Assembly: GCA_029891385.1 (NCBI GenBank) | Contig: CM057235.1 | Span: forward strand, 6,939,001-7,003,000 | Origin: Erythroxylum novogranatense | Taxonomy: Eukaryota > Streptophyta > Magnoliopsida > Malpighiales > Erythroxylaceae | Length of the DNA stretch: 64,000 bases | Direction: 5' to 3' | Part shown: positions 1 through 11,700 of the stretch, in pieces | How positions within the stretch are numbered: the stretch's first letter is position 1 | How the letters are laid out: the number at the start of each line of letters is the position of its first letter | Notes under the pieces: generated by a model | Seen by the model: the letters and a program-made list of their open reading frames with translations, nothing else | Database searches by the model: none | What the model was told of the DNA's origin: nothing | Position numbers and translations under genes: made by a program

Positions 1-774
1 TATAAATAAATTACCCATCTCAAAACTTTTGAAAATCCAAATTCAATTGAGCCCTTCCTCCTGCTCTTGGGTAGGTTGTTCTTGATTTCCTAACACAACC
101 AAAATTTTCATTCAATTCCAATTCAAATGGAAATCCCCCAAATTTCCATAATCTCTAAAACTTCAAAATCACAAAAATGAAATTAACATAGATCAAGCTT
201 AATCCTAACCTACCCATAGTCCATCTAGGTTGGAAAACCCAAAACCTAACGTAAAAACCCATCTTCTTCCTCCAATCATTCCCAACACAAAAACCTCTTT
301 CTCTCTCTAAAACTTTTTCATTCACCACACAACCCATTTCTCACCAAACAAAAAGAAGATGATGAACTTACCTTAAAAAGCTTGATTCTTTTCTTCTTTC
401 CATGATTTTCCTCCTCCTTCTCTTCTCTCTCTCTCATGTTTTCTCTCTTTTCTTCTCCTCCTTGGTCGTTCATGACATCTCCCTCTCTTCTTCAAATTTT
501 AAGACTCATCCTTGGTCCTTTCTTCCAATTATGCCCCTCACTTACTTGCCCTTTCCAATTTTGCCCCCCTTTGTCTTTTATGGCTCTATACCTTTAATCT
601 ACTTAACACAAGCCTACTAATTTCTAACACTTCATTACAATTTTAGATTTCTAGTCCTTCCCTCAATTATAATTAATGACCCAATTCTAAAAATAAACAA
701 TTAGACAAATAAACAAAACAAAAATAAATAACTAGACAATTAATAAGAATTTAGAAGATAATCAGGGTCCAACA
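1..774 (-). repeat. 3' LTR of gypsy element A, cut by window edge
   Basis: On the minus strand this segment begins TGTTGGACCC at 774, the same terminal motif as the other gypsy LTRs here, and it abuts the end of the pol remnant. It is AT-rich with a CT-rich stretch around 380-480 and has no believable gene. Since A reads right to left, this is its downstream LTR; its far end lies outside the window, so length and target duplication cannot be judged. Short open frames inside it come from pyrimidine-rich DNA. Confidence 0.7.
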
Positions 775-2722
775 TTATAACTCCTTAACTTTCTCCCTAA
801 GTATTGGTCTCACTTCGAAAGTAGCAATAATATATTCAGGTTTCTCCTGTTTCAAACTTATCCTAAGCTTAGCCATTTCCTCCAATAGCAGTAGGTAAAC
901 TGTTTGAACATAAGCTATAGAGGATTTCCTGCTCAAGGCATCCGCTACCACATTCACCTTTCCTAGATGGTACTCAATCAATAGGTCATAATCCTTGAGC
1001 AACTCTAACCACCTTCTTTGTCTCAAATTCAGTTCCTTTTGGCTCAACAAATACTTAAGACTTTTATGATTGGTGAAAATCCTCGTTTGAACCCCATATA
1101 GATAATGTCTCCAAATCTTCAAGGAAAAAACTATAGCTGCTAATTCCAGATCATGGGTCGGATAATTTTTTTCATAAGGTTTTAGCTACCACGAGGCATA
1201 AGCTATTACCTTATCTTCTTGCATCAACACACAACCCAAACCCTTTCTCGAGGCATCACTGTATACTATTTAACCCTTAACTCCCGCAGGAAAAATTAAA
1301 ACTGGAGCACTTGTTAATCTGCACTTGAGCTCTTTAAAACCTTTTTGACATTCCTCACTCCAGATAAACTTCTGATTCTTTCTCAAAAACTTCATCGTCG
1401 AAGTAGCTATCATAGAGAACCCCACAAAGAATCTCCTATAATATCCTTCCATACCCAAAAAGCTCCTCACCTCTGTCATTGTCTTGGATGCATGCCAATT
1501 TACCACTGCTTCAACGTTTCTTGGATCAACCTGTATCCCATCTTTCAGAATCACATGCCCAAGGAATATCACTTCATGAAGCCAAAACTCACATTTGTTG
1601 AGTTTGGCTTAGAGCTCCCTCTCCCTCAATGTCTAAAACACAATCCTAAGATGGTCCTCATGTTCCCCTTCATTCTTGGAATACACCAGAATATCATCAA
1701 TAAATACTATGATAAATTGATCCAGATACTCCCTGAAGACCCTATTCATAAGATCTATAAAAGTTGCTGGAGCATTGGTTAGTCCGAATGGCATGACTAG
1801 GAACTCATAATGCCCATATCGGGTCCTAAAGGCTGCTTTGCTTATATCAGACTCCTTAATTCTGAGTTGATGATAGCCTGACCTGAGATCAATCTTAGAA
1901 AAGACCCTTGCTCCCTGCAGTTGGTCAAACAGATCATCAATTCGAGGCATAGGGAACTTGTTTTTGATGGTCACCTTATTGAGTCTCCGGTAATCTATAC
2001 ACATCCGCATGTTTCATCCTTCTTCTTAACAAACAAAATCGGTGCTCCCCAAGTTGACGAACTCGATTTTATATACCCCTTCCCTGGCAGTTCCTCCAAC
2101 TTTTCCTTAAGCTTCTTCATCTCAACTAAAGCCATTCTATAAGGTGGTATAGAGATGGGTGCGATTTTAGGAATCAGGGCGATGGTAAACTCGATTTCCC
2201 TCACAGGTGGTAAATCTTCTGAAAACACGCCTGGAAAATCCCTCACAACTGGAAAATCCTCTAACTTCCCTTCATTCGCTTCAATGTCCACAACATAGGC
2301 TAAAAAGGCTTCACACCCCTTTCCCATCATTATGTTAGCCAACAAGGTTGAAATAATCCTTGGTGATGGTGTTTTCCTGTCCCCTTTGAAAATCACCTTC
2401 TCACCATTGCCCAGGTCAAATTCCACCTCCTTAATGCTACAATCTAACTTTGCATGATACTTCTCCATGGCTTCCATTCCCAGTATGACATCTAGCCCCT
2501 TTAGATTTAGAGGTAGTAAGTCCACTACCAACTGAGCACCCTCGATGAAAAGCCCACAATCCCTATAAACTTGACTTATAACCACATTCTTCCCTAGAGG
2601 AGTACAAACAATTAAAGGACTATCCAAAGGCTCAGATCAACATGATGCAATGTTATGCTTGCAGAAACAAATGACTGCATGGAGCAAGAATCAATCAAAA
2701 CATATACTTCAGAATTAAATAA
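775..2722 (-). pseudogene. Element A pol remnant: protease, reverse transcriptase, RNase H
   Basis: Ty3/gypsy pol read right to left in several frames. The protease site near 2690 reads VLIDSCSMQSF where the family has D(S/T)GSTHSF, so the catalytic Gly is Cys. Then come the linker [14 protein letters not shown] (about 2150), RT motifs [25 protein letters not shown] and [10 protein letters not shown] (1890-1690), and RNase H with [12 protein letters not shown] and VVADALSRK (1090-920). Frame breaks lie near 2640, 2010, 1630 and 1270-1120. The remnant stops at 775 directly against the LTR: no integrase zinc finger, catalytic core or chromodomain follows. The element cannot transpose by itself. 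Confidence 0.9.
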
Positions 2723-2739
2723 CCGAGCCATACCTGTGA

Positions 2740-4033
2740 CAACTTTAGGTGCGGCTGCAGCTTGCTCTTTAGTCATAGAAAAAACTCTAGCCTATGTCTG
2801 ACCTCTTAGCCTCCCTGGAGGAATAGTCTTCTTTGTAGCTCCAGAATGACCCACCTCTGTGATTGGTCTGGTTCTGACTGTTTCTGCTCTCCTAGGGACT
2901 TGTAACTGGGACCCCTCTTGCTTTGTTAATTGGAGACAATCTCTGATCAAGTTTCTCTTCTCTCCGCATCTGAAACATGATCCAAGTAACTTGAAACACT
3001 CTCCCCTGTGGACCTTCCCACAATGCTCTTATTGGGGGTTCATGTTCCTGCTCTTCTCCACCCTGCTATTGCCTCCCGCAGTAGAAGCTTGCACTGAAGC
3101 TGCCCTTGGTTGCTTGTTTCTAGTAGGGGCACTACTCCACACCTCACTCTGTGTGTGGAGACTCTTTCTACCCGTCTCAGGCATTTGAGTACTCACCCCT
3201 TTCTTGGAAAACTATTCCTTGTTCTTCCTCTTCCTGCTTACTTCACTTCTGATATTCTCCAGCTTCTTAGCCTGGAGTGCGACATCTACCAGTTGTTGGT
3301 AGTCACAGAAGTTGTGGATCATAATTTTCTCCTTGATCCCCAAATGAAGACCTCCCTCAAACTTGTGGCACTTATCCTCCTCATTAGCAACAATGTTGGT
3401 CGTATACTGGGATAGCTGGGTAAACTTCAACTTATATTCACTCACACTCATATCCCTCTGTGTGAGATTCAGAAACTCTCTGTCCTTCTCTTGGATATAG
3501 ACTCTCGAGAAGTATTTCCTCCTAAAGGCTTCAAAAAAGTCTCTCCATGACAACATTGGAGGCATATCTTGACTGTGGGGCATTGATTCCCACCAATGAA
3601 GTGCATCTCCATGTAGCAAGCTCACTGCATAATCTAACTTCTCCTCATCCGAGCACTTCATCTAAATCAAAACCCTTTCGATCCTCTTCAACCAAGCCTC
3701 AGCCTCTTCGGGATTTATGGCCCTATTGAAATCTACAGCTCCATACTTGCGAAACTTATCATACTGGCCACTCCTCTCCACTGGAGCCTACATCAGGACT
3801 TGTGACCCTTGGCCCATGGCATATGTGAAAGCCTGAGCAAACGCCTGAAAGAACTGAAGGTCCATAGATGGTATAGGAGGAGGAGGCGGTGGCACTTCAT
3901 GTTGTACATTAGGTGCCTCCAAATCAGGAGTAGGGAGTGTCCCATCATCTTGCGGGACATGGGATCCATCCGTACTCCCTTGGCGAGAGCCAGATCGAGT
4001 TCGGGCTCCTCGAGTTCTCCTTCGAGGCGACAT
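2740..4033 (-). pseudogene. Element A gag remnant
   Basis: The structural protein of a Ty3/gypsy element, which would form the virus-like particle in the cytoplasm. The N-terminus (4033 down to 3788) is MSPRRRTRGARTRSGS followed by a proline run and FFQAFAQAFTYAM. The capsid-like part (3661-3212) carries LDYAVSLLHGDALHWWESM, LSWRDFFEAF and MSVSEYKLKFTQLSQY, a standard retrotrans_gag pattern. A zinc-knuckle region reads CGKVHRGEC..CFRCG around 3022-2957. Frame changes separate these parts. The start lies only about 20 bp from an LTR scrap at 4055, so the normal leader and primer-binding site have been lost. Confidence 0.85.
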
Positions 4034-4054
4034 TTATCACTCCTTGAATATAAA

Positions 4055-4123
4055 TGTTGGACCCCGTTGTCGGAGCCCAACATCGGACATGAGAGCGTGG
4101 TACTGTATGCGTGGGGTGAAATT
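4055..4123 (-). repeat. Scrap of element A 5' LTR
   Basis: About 65 bp closely matching the first bases of the LTR at 4849 (tgttggaccccg..tgtcggagccca..atcggacatgagagcgtgg). It then breaks off near 4123 into gag sequence of a second element. This is the LTR edge next to the primer-binding site in the minus-strand reading, retained after a deletion. Confidence 0.75.
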
Positions 4124-4696
4124 CCCTGGCCTTCTCTTGCACATAGACCCTGGAGAGATATTTCTTTCTGAACACTTCCCCAAAATCTCTCTATGTCAGC
4201 ACCGAAGGAACAACCTAACTGTGAGGCACTGATTCCCACCAATGCAAGTCGTCCACCATGCAACAGATCGATCGTGATAGTCTAGCTTCTCTTCATCTGT
4301 GCATCTCATCCGAACTAGAACCCTCTCGGTCCTCTTCAACCAGGCTTCGGCCTCTTCTGGATTTGTCGTCCCACTGAAATCCACAGCCCCAAACTTACGA
4401 AGCTTATCATACTGCCCACTCCTATCTGCTGGAGCTTGCATCGGAATCTGAGATCTCTGACCCATGGCATACATGAAAGCCTGAGCAAAGGCTTGAAAGA
4501 AGCTCGGATCCATGGGATTTTCCTGAGGCATAGGAGGAGGCGGAGGAGGCACTTCTTGTTGCAAACTAGGTGCCTCAGAAATCGGAGCAGAATGTGTCCC
4601 AGCATCCTGGAGAACATGGGATTCATCCGTGCTCCCTTGACGAGAATGAGATCGAGTCATAGCTCCTCGAGTTCTCTTACGAGGTGGCATGTTCAA
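4124..4696 (-). pseudogene. Element B gag fragment
   Basis: A second, related gag start read right to left: MPPRKRTRGAMTRSHSRQG, then a proline run, DPSFFQAFAQAFMYAM and the conserved YDKLRKFGAVDFSGTTNPEE (about 4420-4360). It continues through a frame change toward the VYVQEKAREF motif before the junction at about 4123. It is homologous to the A gag N-terminus but not identical, so it is a separate copy and not a continuation. The start is followed by a 150 bp leader and a primer-binding site at 4832. Confidence 0.8.
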
Positions 4697-4831
4697 TCCT
4701 TCAATATAAAACCATTAAAAACTTTAGTTCACGTAAAACAAGTCCCAAAGCATGCAAAAATAGTTCAAATCATGGAAAACAGTGCAAGTCCTTGAAAGCA
4801 ATGCTATGCAGCCCTAGACCTAAACCTAGGC

Positions 4832-4843
4832 GCTCTTATACCA
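4832..4843 (-). other. Primer-binding site of element B
   Basis: On the minus strand reads TGGTATAAGAGC, close to TGGTATCAGAGC, the complement of the 3' end of initiator tRNA-Met used by most plant LTR retrotransposons. It lies 5 bp inside the LTR edge at 4849, which fixes the orientation of B. One base differs from the consensus. Confidence 0.75.
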
Positions 4844-4848
4844 CAATA

Positions 4849-7053
4849 TGTTGGACCCCGCTGTCGGAGCCCACCATCGGACATGAGAGCGTGGTACTGT
4901 ATGCATGGGGTGAAACATGTAAATTAAATGATTAAGGAAAAAGACCATCGGAAGCTCAATGGACCCACTGTGAACAAGTCAAAACTTGCTTTCATGATTA
5001 AATCAAACACATCCATAAATCATTATTCAAAAGATGAGTTTTACAAAGCTTTAAGAACATTTCAAACCAAATTACAACTTTGAGTTCAAGAGCCAAAAAT
5101 ACAAAATACCCTTGAACCAATAATACTTGAAATGTAACTAAAGCCTTGACTTCCAAAAAATATAACATTGAAAATAAGTAAACATGACAAAATGGAGTGC
5201 TGCCGTAACTCATGACTCACTCGGTCTCTTGCTCGTCACCTGAATGGGGGAGAATAGAGGGGGTGAGCTATAAAGCTCGTGGGAACATATTTATAATATT
5301 GAAATAAGCAAAAGTAATCAAAAATAACTCATTGTCGTGGTACTTGTTGAAATCATGGCAATTGAGCATGCATGAGTCAGTATCTTGAAATGCTTAATTC
5401 TTGAACAATTCATGATGCATGAAACATAACAACAGATCATAACACATAACATAACATAATGGTTTGGGTTAGTCCCTAATTCATGACGTACTACACATTC
5501 CCATCAAAATAGTTATGTGTAGACGTAGTTTCGTGAGGGAATCCTTGTGAGGAACCCTGTGTCACTTGCGCGCAGGCAGGAGAAACCTTTTCGTGAGTCA
5601 ATGTGCACTTGACTGTTCGTGAGGGACATACCGCAAACCCACATAATATGCATGATTCAAGTTCTTGTAAACTTGATTGCCAAACTGGCACTTACTCGTA
5701 AACTTGCTTGTCATACATTTCAGAAAGCATGAATTCATATGCATGTATTCGTGAAAGGAGAAAACCCCTTTTTAAACCTTTTTAATAATCATGAGTGCAA
5801 ATCATACAGTAAAATATAATCATTCGCAATAGCATGTAATGCAATCATTGATGATGCAATTTAAAGCATTAAATCTATCTTGATTTGAGCAAAACAATGA
5901 GTGACTTATGTCTTCTATTATAAACATGAACCCACCTTGAATTCCTTGCTTGTTCTTGCCTAGGAATGAGTTGCCTCGAGATCCTCTTGCTCCTCTTGCC
6001 TCACTTGATTTCCTAAAATAAGAACCAAAAATCCCATTCAATAACTCATGCTGAAACAATATTACTATTCTTCACTTCCATCCAAGAATTCATATCCTTA
6101 GAGACTGATTCAGAACTTCACTTCTTCATAAAACTTGTAGATCTATGACTCTAGTTTACAACGCGTCAAAAATCACCTCAATAGGACTTCTGTAACAAAA
6201 GATATACCCAAAACACTAAAATCCATCTTTGTTGGAAACCGAGGACTCGTCGCGGCGAACAGCCTCCGCTCGTCGCGACGAATGACTTGTGTACGTCGCG
6301 ACGAACAACCTCGTGCACGTCGCGGCGAACAGCCCTGTGCACGTCGCAACGAACAACCTGGTTCACGTCGCGACGTACGGGTCTGGAGAACGTCTTCGAA
6401 CCCGACTTTCATGCTTTTTTCCCACTTAAATCCTACTCTTTTGCTCATACAACACACTTAAACTTTAGATCATGCTTGATACTTCATTTCTAAACTCATT
6501 CAACGCAAAATCATCAACAAAAACACAACCAAATCAACAACCCTAAGAGATTTCACCTATTTTTCCCATAAACCCTAAACCATTGTTTCCAACATCATTC
6601 CAAGCAAATCTAGGGTTTAATCCATCTCAAACAAGAAGAAATAAACTCATACTTACCAGAAAATGCTTCAAATCTTTCGAAATTGTCTGAACCAATCTTT
6701 CCTCTTTTTCTTCTCTTCCACCGTAACTCTCTTCTCTTCCTCTCTTCTTTCTATTTTCCTTTCTATCTTTTCTTCTTTCTAACTCTTTCCTTAAGCCTAA
6801 AAGATAGCACATGGACTAAAATGCCCTTCCTTGTTTAGTCTTAATCTTCCCAACTTAAGTGAACTTCCTATAACGCCCTCATACATTTTACCCTTATACA
6901 CTTTTATTCTTTCATTACCACTTATTCCACACTAATCTCAATTTAATCTTAATTTCCACTAACACTTCCACTAAAATCAAACTATGCAACAATTAATACA
7001 ATCAGCTTAATTCATACTTAATAACATCAAGAAAAACAATTTGGGGCCCAACA
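4849..7053 (-). repeat. LTR of element B (about 2.2 kb)
   Basis: Bounded by TGTTGGACCCCG at 4849 and GGGGCCCAACA ending at 7053. On the minus strand a TATA-like ATTATAAATATG lies around 5286-5297, followed by CCCACGAGC and a C-rich block (5225-5280), the probable core promoter. A GC-rich block at 5470-5690 is shared with LTR C and the giant-LTR family. A palindrome array lies at 6248-6376. It is flanked on both sides by 5' leader sequences of different elements, so it belongs to a chained arrangement. Confidence 0.8.
6248..6376. repeat. Array of six CGTCGCGACG palindromes in LTR B
   Basis: Units start at 6248, 6271, 6294, 6318, 6342 and 6366, a 23-24 bp period. The core TCGTCGCGACGA is a perfect 12 bp palindrome in the best unit (6270-6281); others vary at one or two bases (CGTCGCGGCG, CGTCGCAACG). 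Spacers resemble each other (AACAACCT, AACAGCC). The CpG density stands out from the AT-rich surroundings. Confidence 0.85.
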
Positions 7054-7218
7054 ATAAAAACAGTGAAAACCTTTAGTTTATGTAAAACAATTTCAAATCA
7101 TGTAAAACAATTTAAAAACCATGCCCTTTTTTTAAATTATTGACAAATCATTTCATGTCTTAGACTACCCACCAAAAGGCTAGGATACTCCTAAACCTAG
7201 TCGCTCTGATACCATAAG
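7054..7218 (-). other. Element C leader stub with primer-binding site
   Basis: A 165 bp stub resembling the leader of B at 4697-4848 (aaaactttagtt..gtaaaacaa). It carries a perfect minus-strand TGGTATCAGAGC at 7203-7214, an initiator tRNA-Met primer-binding site, 4 bp from LTR C. No gag or pol of C remains between it and LTR B. Confidence 0.75.
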
Positions 7219-7499
7219 TGTTGGATACCCCGCCCTTGTGAGTCACGAGCCCGACGTCCTAAGTAACATCTGGACACGTATCCTACATAGGTGGTGTGCC
7301 CCCACTAGGACAACCTACTTTTACTATAACCGAACAAAAGTTGACCTTAAACATTTTGCACAGCCTTGGGACAATTAGTAAAACTGTCATTAGGGATATC
7401 GGGTGAAGATTCTCTTAAGACGATTTCAGAGAAGGCTTAGAGACCTACAACTTTGAGGAAGACCCTGAGGTCGGATTCTATCTTCTGAAGGGGGTCAAA

Positions 7500-7880
7500 A
7501 ATGGAACAGAAGATAGGGGAAGGTGAATGATAGAAGAAGCAAAAGATAGAAAAAGCAAAAGATAGAAGAAGCGAAAAGGCAGAAGAAGCAAAACTCAGAA
7601 GAAACAAAAGACAGAAGAAGCGAAAAAGGCAGAAGAAGTGAAACACAAAAGAAGCAAAAGACAACAGAAGTGAAAGGCAGAAGAAGCAAAAAGACAAAAG
7701 AAGTGAAAAGACAGAAGAAGTAAAAAGACAGAAGAAGCGAAAAGACAGAAGAAGGAAAAAGACAAAAGAACTAAAAAGACAGAAGAAACGAAAAGACAGA
7801 AAAAACGAAAAGGCAGAAGAAGCGAAAAGACAAAAGAAGTGACAAGGCAGAAGAGGCAGAAGAAGTGAAAAGACAGACGA
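7500..7880. repeat. Purine-rich imperfect tandem repeat in LTR C
   Basis: Roughly 17 bp units of the type AGACAGAAGAAGCGAAA repeat over almost 400 bp. The strong purine bias on the plus strand creates long Phe/Ser/Leu-rich open frames on the other strand, which are not genes. Confidence 0.85.
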
Positions 7881-7899
7881 TACAAAACACAAAAGAAGA

Positions 7900-8297
7900 T
7901 GAAGTCATCACAAAGAAAATACAGAAGGAGATGACGCCATCACAAAAGAAACAAAAAACAGAAGAAACAAAACACAAACGATACAAAACACAGAAAAAGA
8001 TGACGTCATCATAAAGAAAACATAGAAGGAGATGACATCATCACAGTAAAAGCAAAACACAGACGATACAAAACACAGAAGAAGATGACATCATCACAAA
8101 GAAAACACAGAAAAAGATGACGTCATCACAGAAGAAGCAAAACACAAACGATACAAAACATAGAAGAAGAGGATGTCATCACAAGGAAAACATAGAAGGA
8201 GATGACGTCATCACTGAAAAAAGCAAAACACAGATGATACAAAACACAAAAGAAGACAACGTCATCACAAGGAAAAACACAGAAGGAGATGACATCA
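7900..8297. repeat. Paired TGACGTCA palindrome array in LTR C
   Basis: Ten sites matching or nearly matching TGACGTCA start at about 7900, 7932, 8001, 8033, 8085, 8118, 8171, 8203, 8257 and 8290. Spacings alternate short (32-33) and long (52-54, once 69), so the unit is about 85 bp with two palindromes. Three are exact (8001, 8118, 8203). TGACGTCA is a well-known plant bZIP/TGA-type binding site; binding here is inference. Confidence 0.8.
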
Positions 8298-8765
8298 TCA
8301 TAGAAGAAGCAAGAAGGCAGGATATACAACTCCTCTCTTGCACATCTTCCCTTATCAGGACCATGACTCTCAGCTCAGACGTCCAAAATTTTGATGCTAA
8401 ATACCATTGGAAAGATAAAAGAAAGACTTACTACTTACTAGAGGACACATTGCCTAAATCAGCTTAGATTAACCCAGATTTTTCCCTAAAGTCAGAAAAC
8501 GAATTTTTCCTTTTTAAAACTTGAAAAATTTCAACGTACCAACTTTAGATAGTCATGAGTAAATATGAAACCATATTCCATTTGGATCACAAGATAAAAG
8601 TTTTACAAAGCTTTAGTGGGTATTTCAAGCTGCAAATATATTAATACATTGGAATCCCAAAATACAAAGGATATATTATTTGCTCAAAATGCAACTAAAG
8701 CCTTGTTTTACAAACTTGCTTCAAATACAAAATAATCAAAACTAGGAGTGCTGCTTGACCCTTTT

Positions 8766-11700
8766 TGTTGGACCCCAATTTTTGAGTAAAAATAAGAAAT
8801 ATTCAAAAGTGGATGAGTTGGTTGAAATTGAGTTGAAAATCAAGAAATAAAGAGAGAAAGTGTAAAAAAATTAAAATTTGTGAAAAGTTTGACTTTTTGG
8901 CCTTTGAGGGTTGACTTTTGATTTAGGCATAATTTGAGAAAATGATCTACATGAAACTTGTAGATTATGTTAAGAGTTTTCTGTGGCCATAAAGTTTGCT
9001 ATTTTTTGATGTCGGGATTGAGAGATATGATTTTCCGAAGATATGCTTTGTTTTGAAAATGCTATTAAGTATAGATTTGTGTGTTCTATGCTTCGAGGTC
9101 ACTCGTCGTATGGATTTAGTCTGAATTGGAGTAAGTAGTCTTCATGAAAATTTTAGATGATGTTTTTATCTTTCCATTGATATAAAGTTTGCAATTTTTT
9201 GATATCGGGGGTAGGAGTTATGAGCAATTGAAAATTGGAAGTCGTTTAGGAAAAGCTGTTTTGGACAGAATCTTTGATTGAGTTTTTGACCTCTTTTGAG
9301 ACCTAATTTGATTTTGATACTTCAGGGAAGTTGTAGAGCTTCCTTTGATCTTTTTATTGACACAAAATTTGTCAAATTCCGAGTTCGGGATCGAGAGATA
9401 TGATTGTTTGAAAGTTCGGTTTTGAAGTTCCGTTACTTTGTTTTTAATCCGATCCCTTTTGTAATCTTTTGCTTATAATTCCTTCGTCCGACATCCGATT
9501 GATTTGATTATCAAAGAGTTGGATTCCTAAGACAATTAATTTTATTTTTATGAAGAATTATGATTTTTAGGAGATTAAATGGAAAGAGATTGATTGAACC
9601 AAAGTAAGAGATTTGTTTATAGGTTATAAGTTGGATAATTTTCTAAACATGGTTCAGTATTTTGAAAAATTCGGGAGTTGTACAACTCCGATTGAGTTGA
9701 TTATTGAGGCCAAATAAAATTAAGATATGGGGCTACAAATCATGTGAAGGGATCAAAATTTAAGTTCATCCCTAAGATTGTCAATTTCTGGACTGAAGTT
9801 ATGTTAATGTTCAGTCTAGGATTTTGTGAAGGTCAGATAGTATTTTGGCTATAAATTCTTTGTTTCTGATCCGAATTGAGAGCGGTTGGTGGCGTTGGAT
9901 TTGTATGATTGAGACAAACATTTCTCTAGAAGGAAGTTTTAACAAATTCCTTCAACTTGATGGTGCGAATCAAACCCGCAAGTGGAAATAACTTAAAGGA
10001 AAGTGTAGGGGCATTTTGGGAAGTCCCCTTAAAGAGAGGGGCAAAAGGGTCATTAGACCCTCATTTTAATTGACATGGCAATGTATTAACTCTTTGGATG
10101 TCGTTGGAATAGAGAAAGCTAGAAGGTTTGAGAAGAAATGATTGAAAATAAGAAGAAAGGAAGCATAGCCATATGGATGAATGAGAGCCACACAAAATTT
10201 CAAAGGAAATAAGAAGAATAAGAAACGTTGTAGTTTTATTATAGGTTTAAGTTAAGAATCAAGTGGGCTGTCAATGTTTAGAGATGAGAGCCGAAGACTT
10301 GAGCAAATAAGAAAGAAAGAATAAGAAGAAAGGAGAGGAGAAGGAAGCATTCGACGATGAGAAGAAGAGGAAGCTTATGGATTTGTGATTTTTTTAAGAC
10401 TTCAACCTTGTTTTTGTGTAGATTTAAAGGAAGAAGGATGAAAGAAAGTTGGAACTTCGTCTACAACTCCATAAATCCGAAAATAGGAAGAGAAAGAGGT
10501 AAGAGAAAATTTTCAACTTTGTATTTTTAATGAGTTTTTGGTTTAGAAATATGGAACATAATTTGGATATGTGATTTATGAAGCTAATTTTGATGTATAT
10601 GCCTTAGGTTATGTTTAAATTTTGGATAGAAATTTGTTTAAGGTTTAGGCTTAATTTTGTGTTTGAGGATTTTGTGAATTGTTGGCTTAGAATTATGGAG
10701 AATATGATGGATTGGTGAATTATGATATTAAGTTTGAAGATTATATTATTTATGAGATTGAATTTGGATGAAATGGGTTTAGGTAAAATTTTGAATTTGG
10801 GGATTTTAGAAAGCTTGGAAAAAATGATAAATTTGGGTTCCCTATAGTTAATTTTGAGAATTATGCAAATTATGATGTGGAATTTGGATATTATGACTTA
10901 GGATAATTTTAATTGAAAGAAGGAAAGAAGCAAGGATCAAATTGATGATCGGGACGAGTTCCTAACATCATTTCGAGGTGGGTAGTATATTTATTTGTTG
11001 AATTTTAAGCTAAGCATGTGAAATTGAAAATTTAAGAAGTGAATTTTTGATAAATTAATGTTTATATAAATGTTTGAAAATTTATGATTTCAAAGGATTA
11101 AATTCCTTGTTGTGGAAATGATTTTTAGAAAATGCAAGGTTTATGAAATTCAGGGTTTTCGAATTATTTGAATAATTTGAGAAATGTGCTTTGTAAATTT
11201 TGAATAAGTTTGAATAATGATTCAAAGGAATTATTGCATTCATGGTTATGAATTTTTGATTGATTGTGATATGTGATTAAATTGATGATTTGAATTGCAT
11301 TAGAATTGTTATATGATTTTCATGTGTTATGGGAATGTGTCAAGTATTGACACTATTTGATGTTATGATATAAAAAGTTTAAAAGTAAGATTTCGAAAAG
11401 TGCCTTCAGGCAATCCGAATTGTTCGGTTCGAATTATGTGTTATGTGGGTTTGGTCAGGTTCCATCTGTGGGACGAGTGCACACTTGTCTGTTTTATAGC
11501 CTTCTCCGGGCTGCCCGCTAGTGGCATGGAGCTCCGATTTTGGACTCCCTTCACGGCTACACTGGACCGCTATGCAGAAAAGTGTAATGCGTTCGCTCAC
11601 TTGCTACAGGACCGCTGCGAGAATGTGCAAGACGCTCTGCTTTGACCGAACAGCACCATTTGATGTGTTATATGCTTTTGTTTCGTTTCTAAGTGTGATG

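Noticed and set aside
402..620. 72-codon Leu/Ser-rich open frame
   Set aside because: Pyrimidine-rich LTR DNA; no relatives recognised.
6248..6376. CRISPR-like regular repeats
   Set aside because: Period of only 23-24 bp, palindromic cores, similar spacers and a plant retrotransposon context; no cas genes.
7437..7986. Long Phe/Ser/Leu-rich open frames on the minus strand
   Set aside because: They translate the purine-rich tandem repeat of LTR C; the same repeat is open in several frames and has no gene features.
8117..8467. 116-codon plus-strand open frame
   Set aside because: Most of it is the TGACGTCA repeat unit read through; repeated GDDVIT/DNVIT words follow the DNA repeat.
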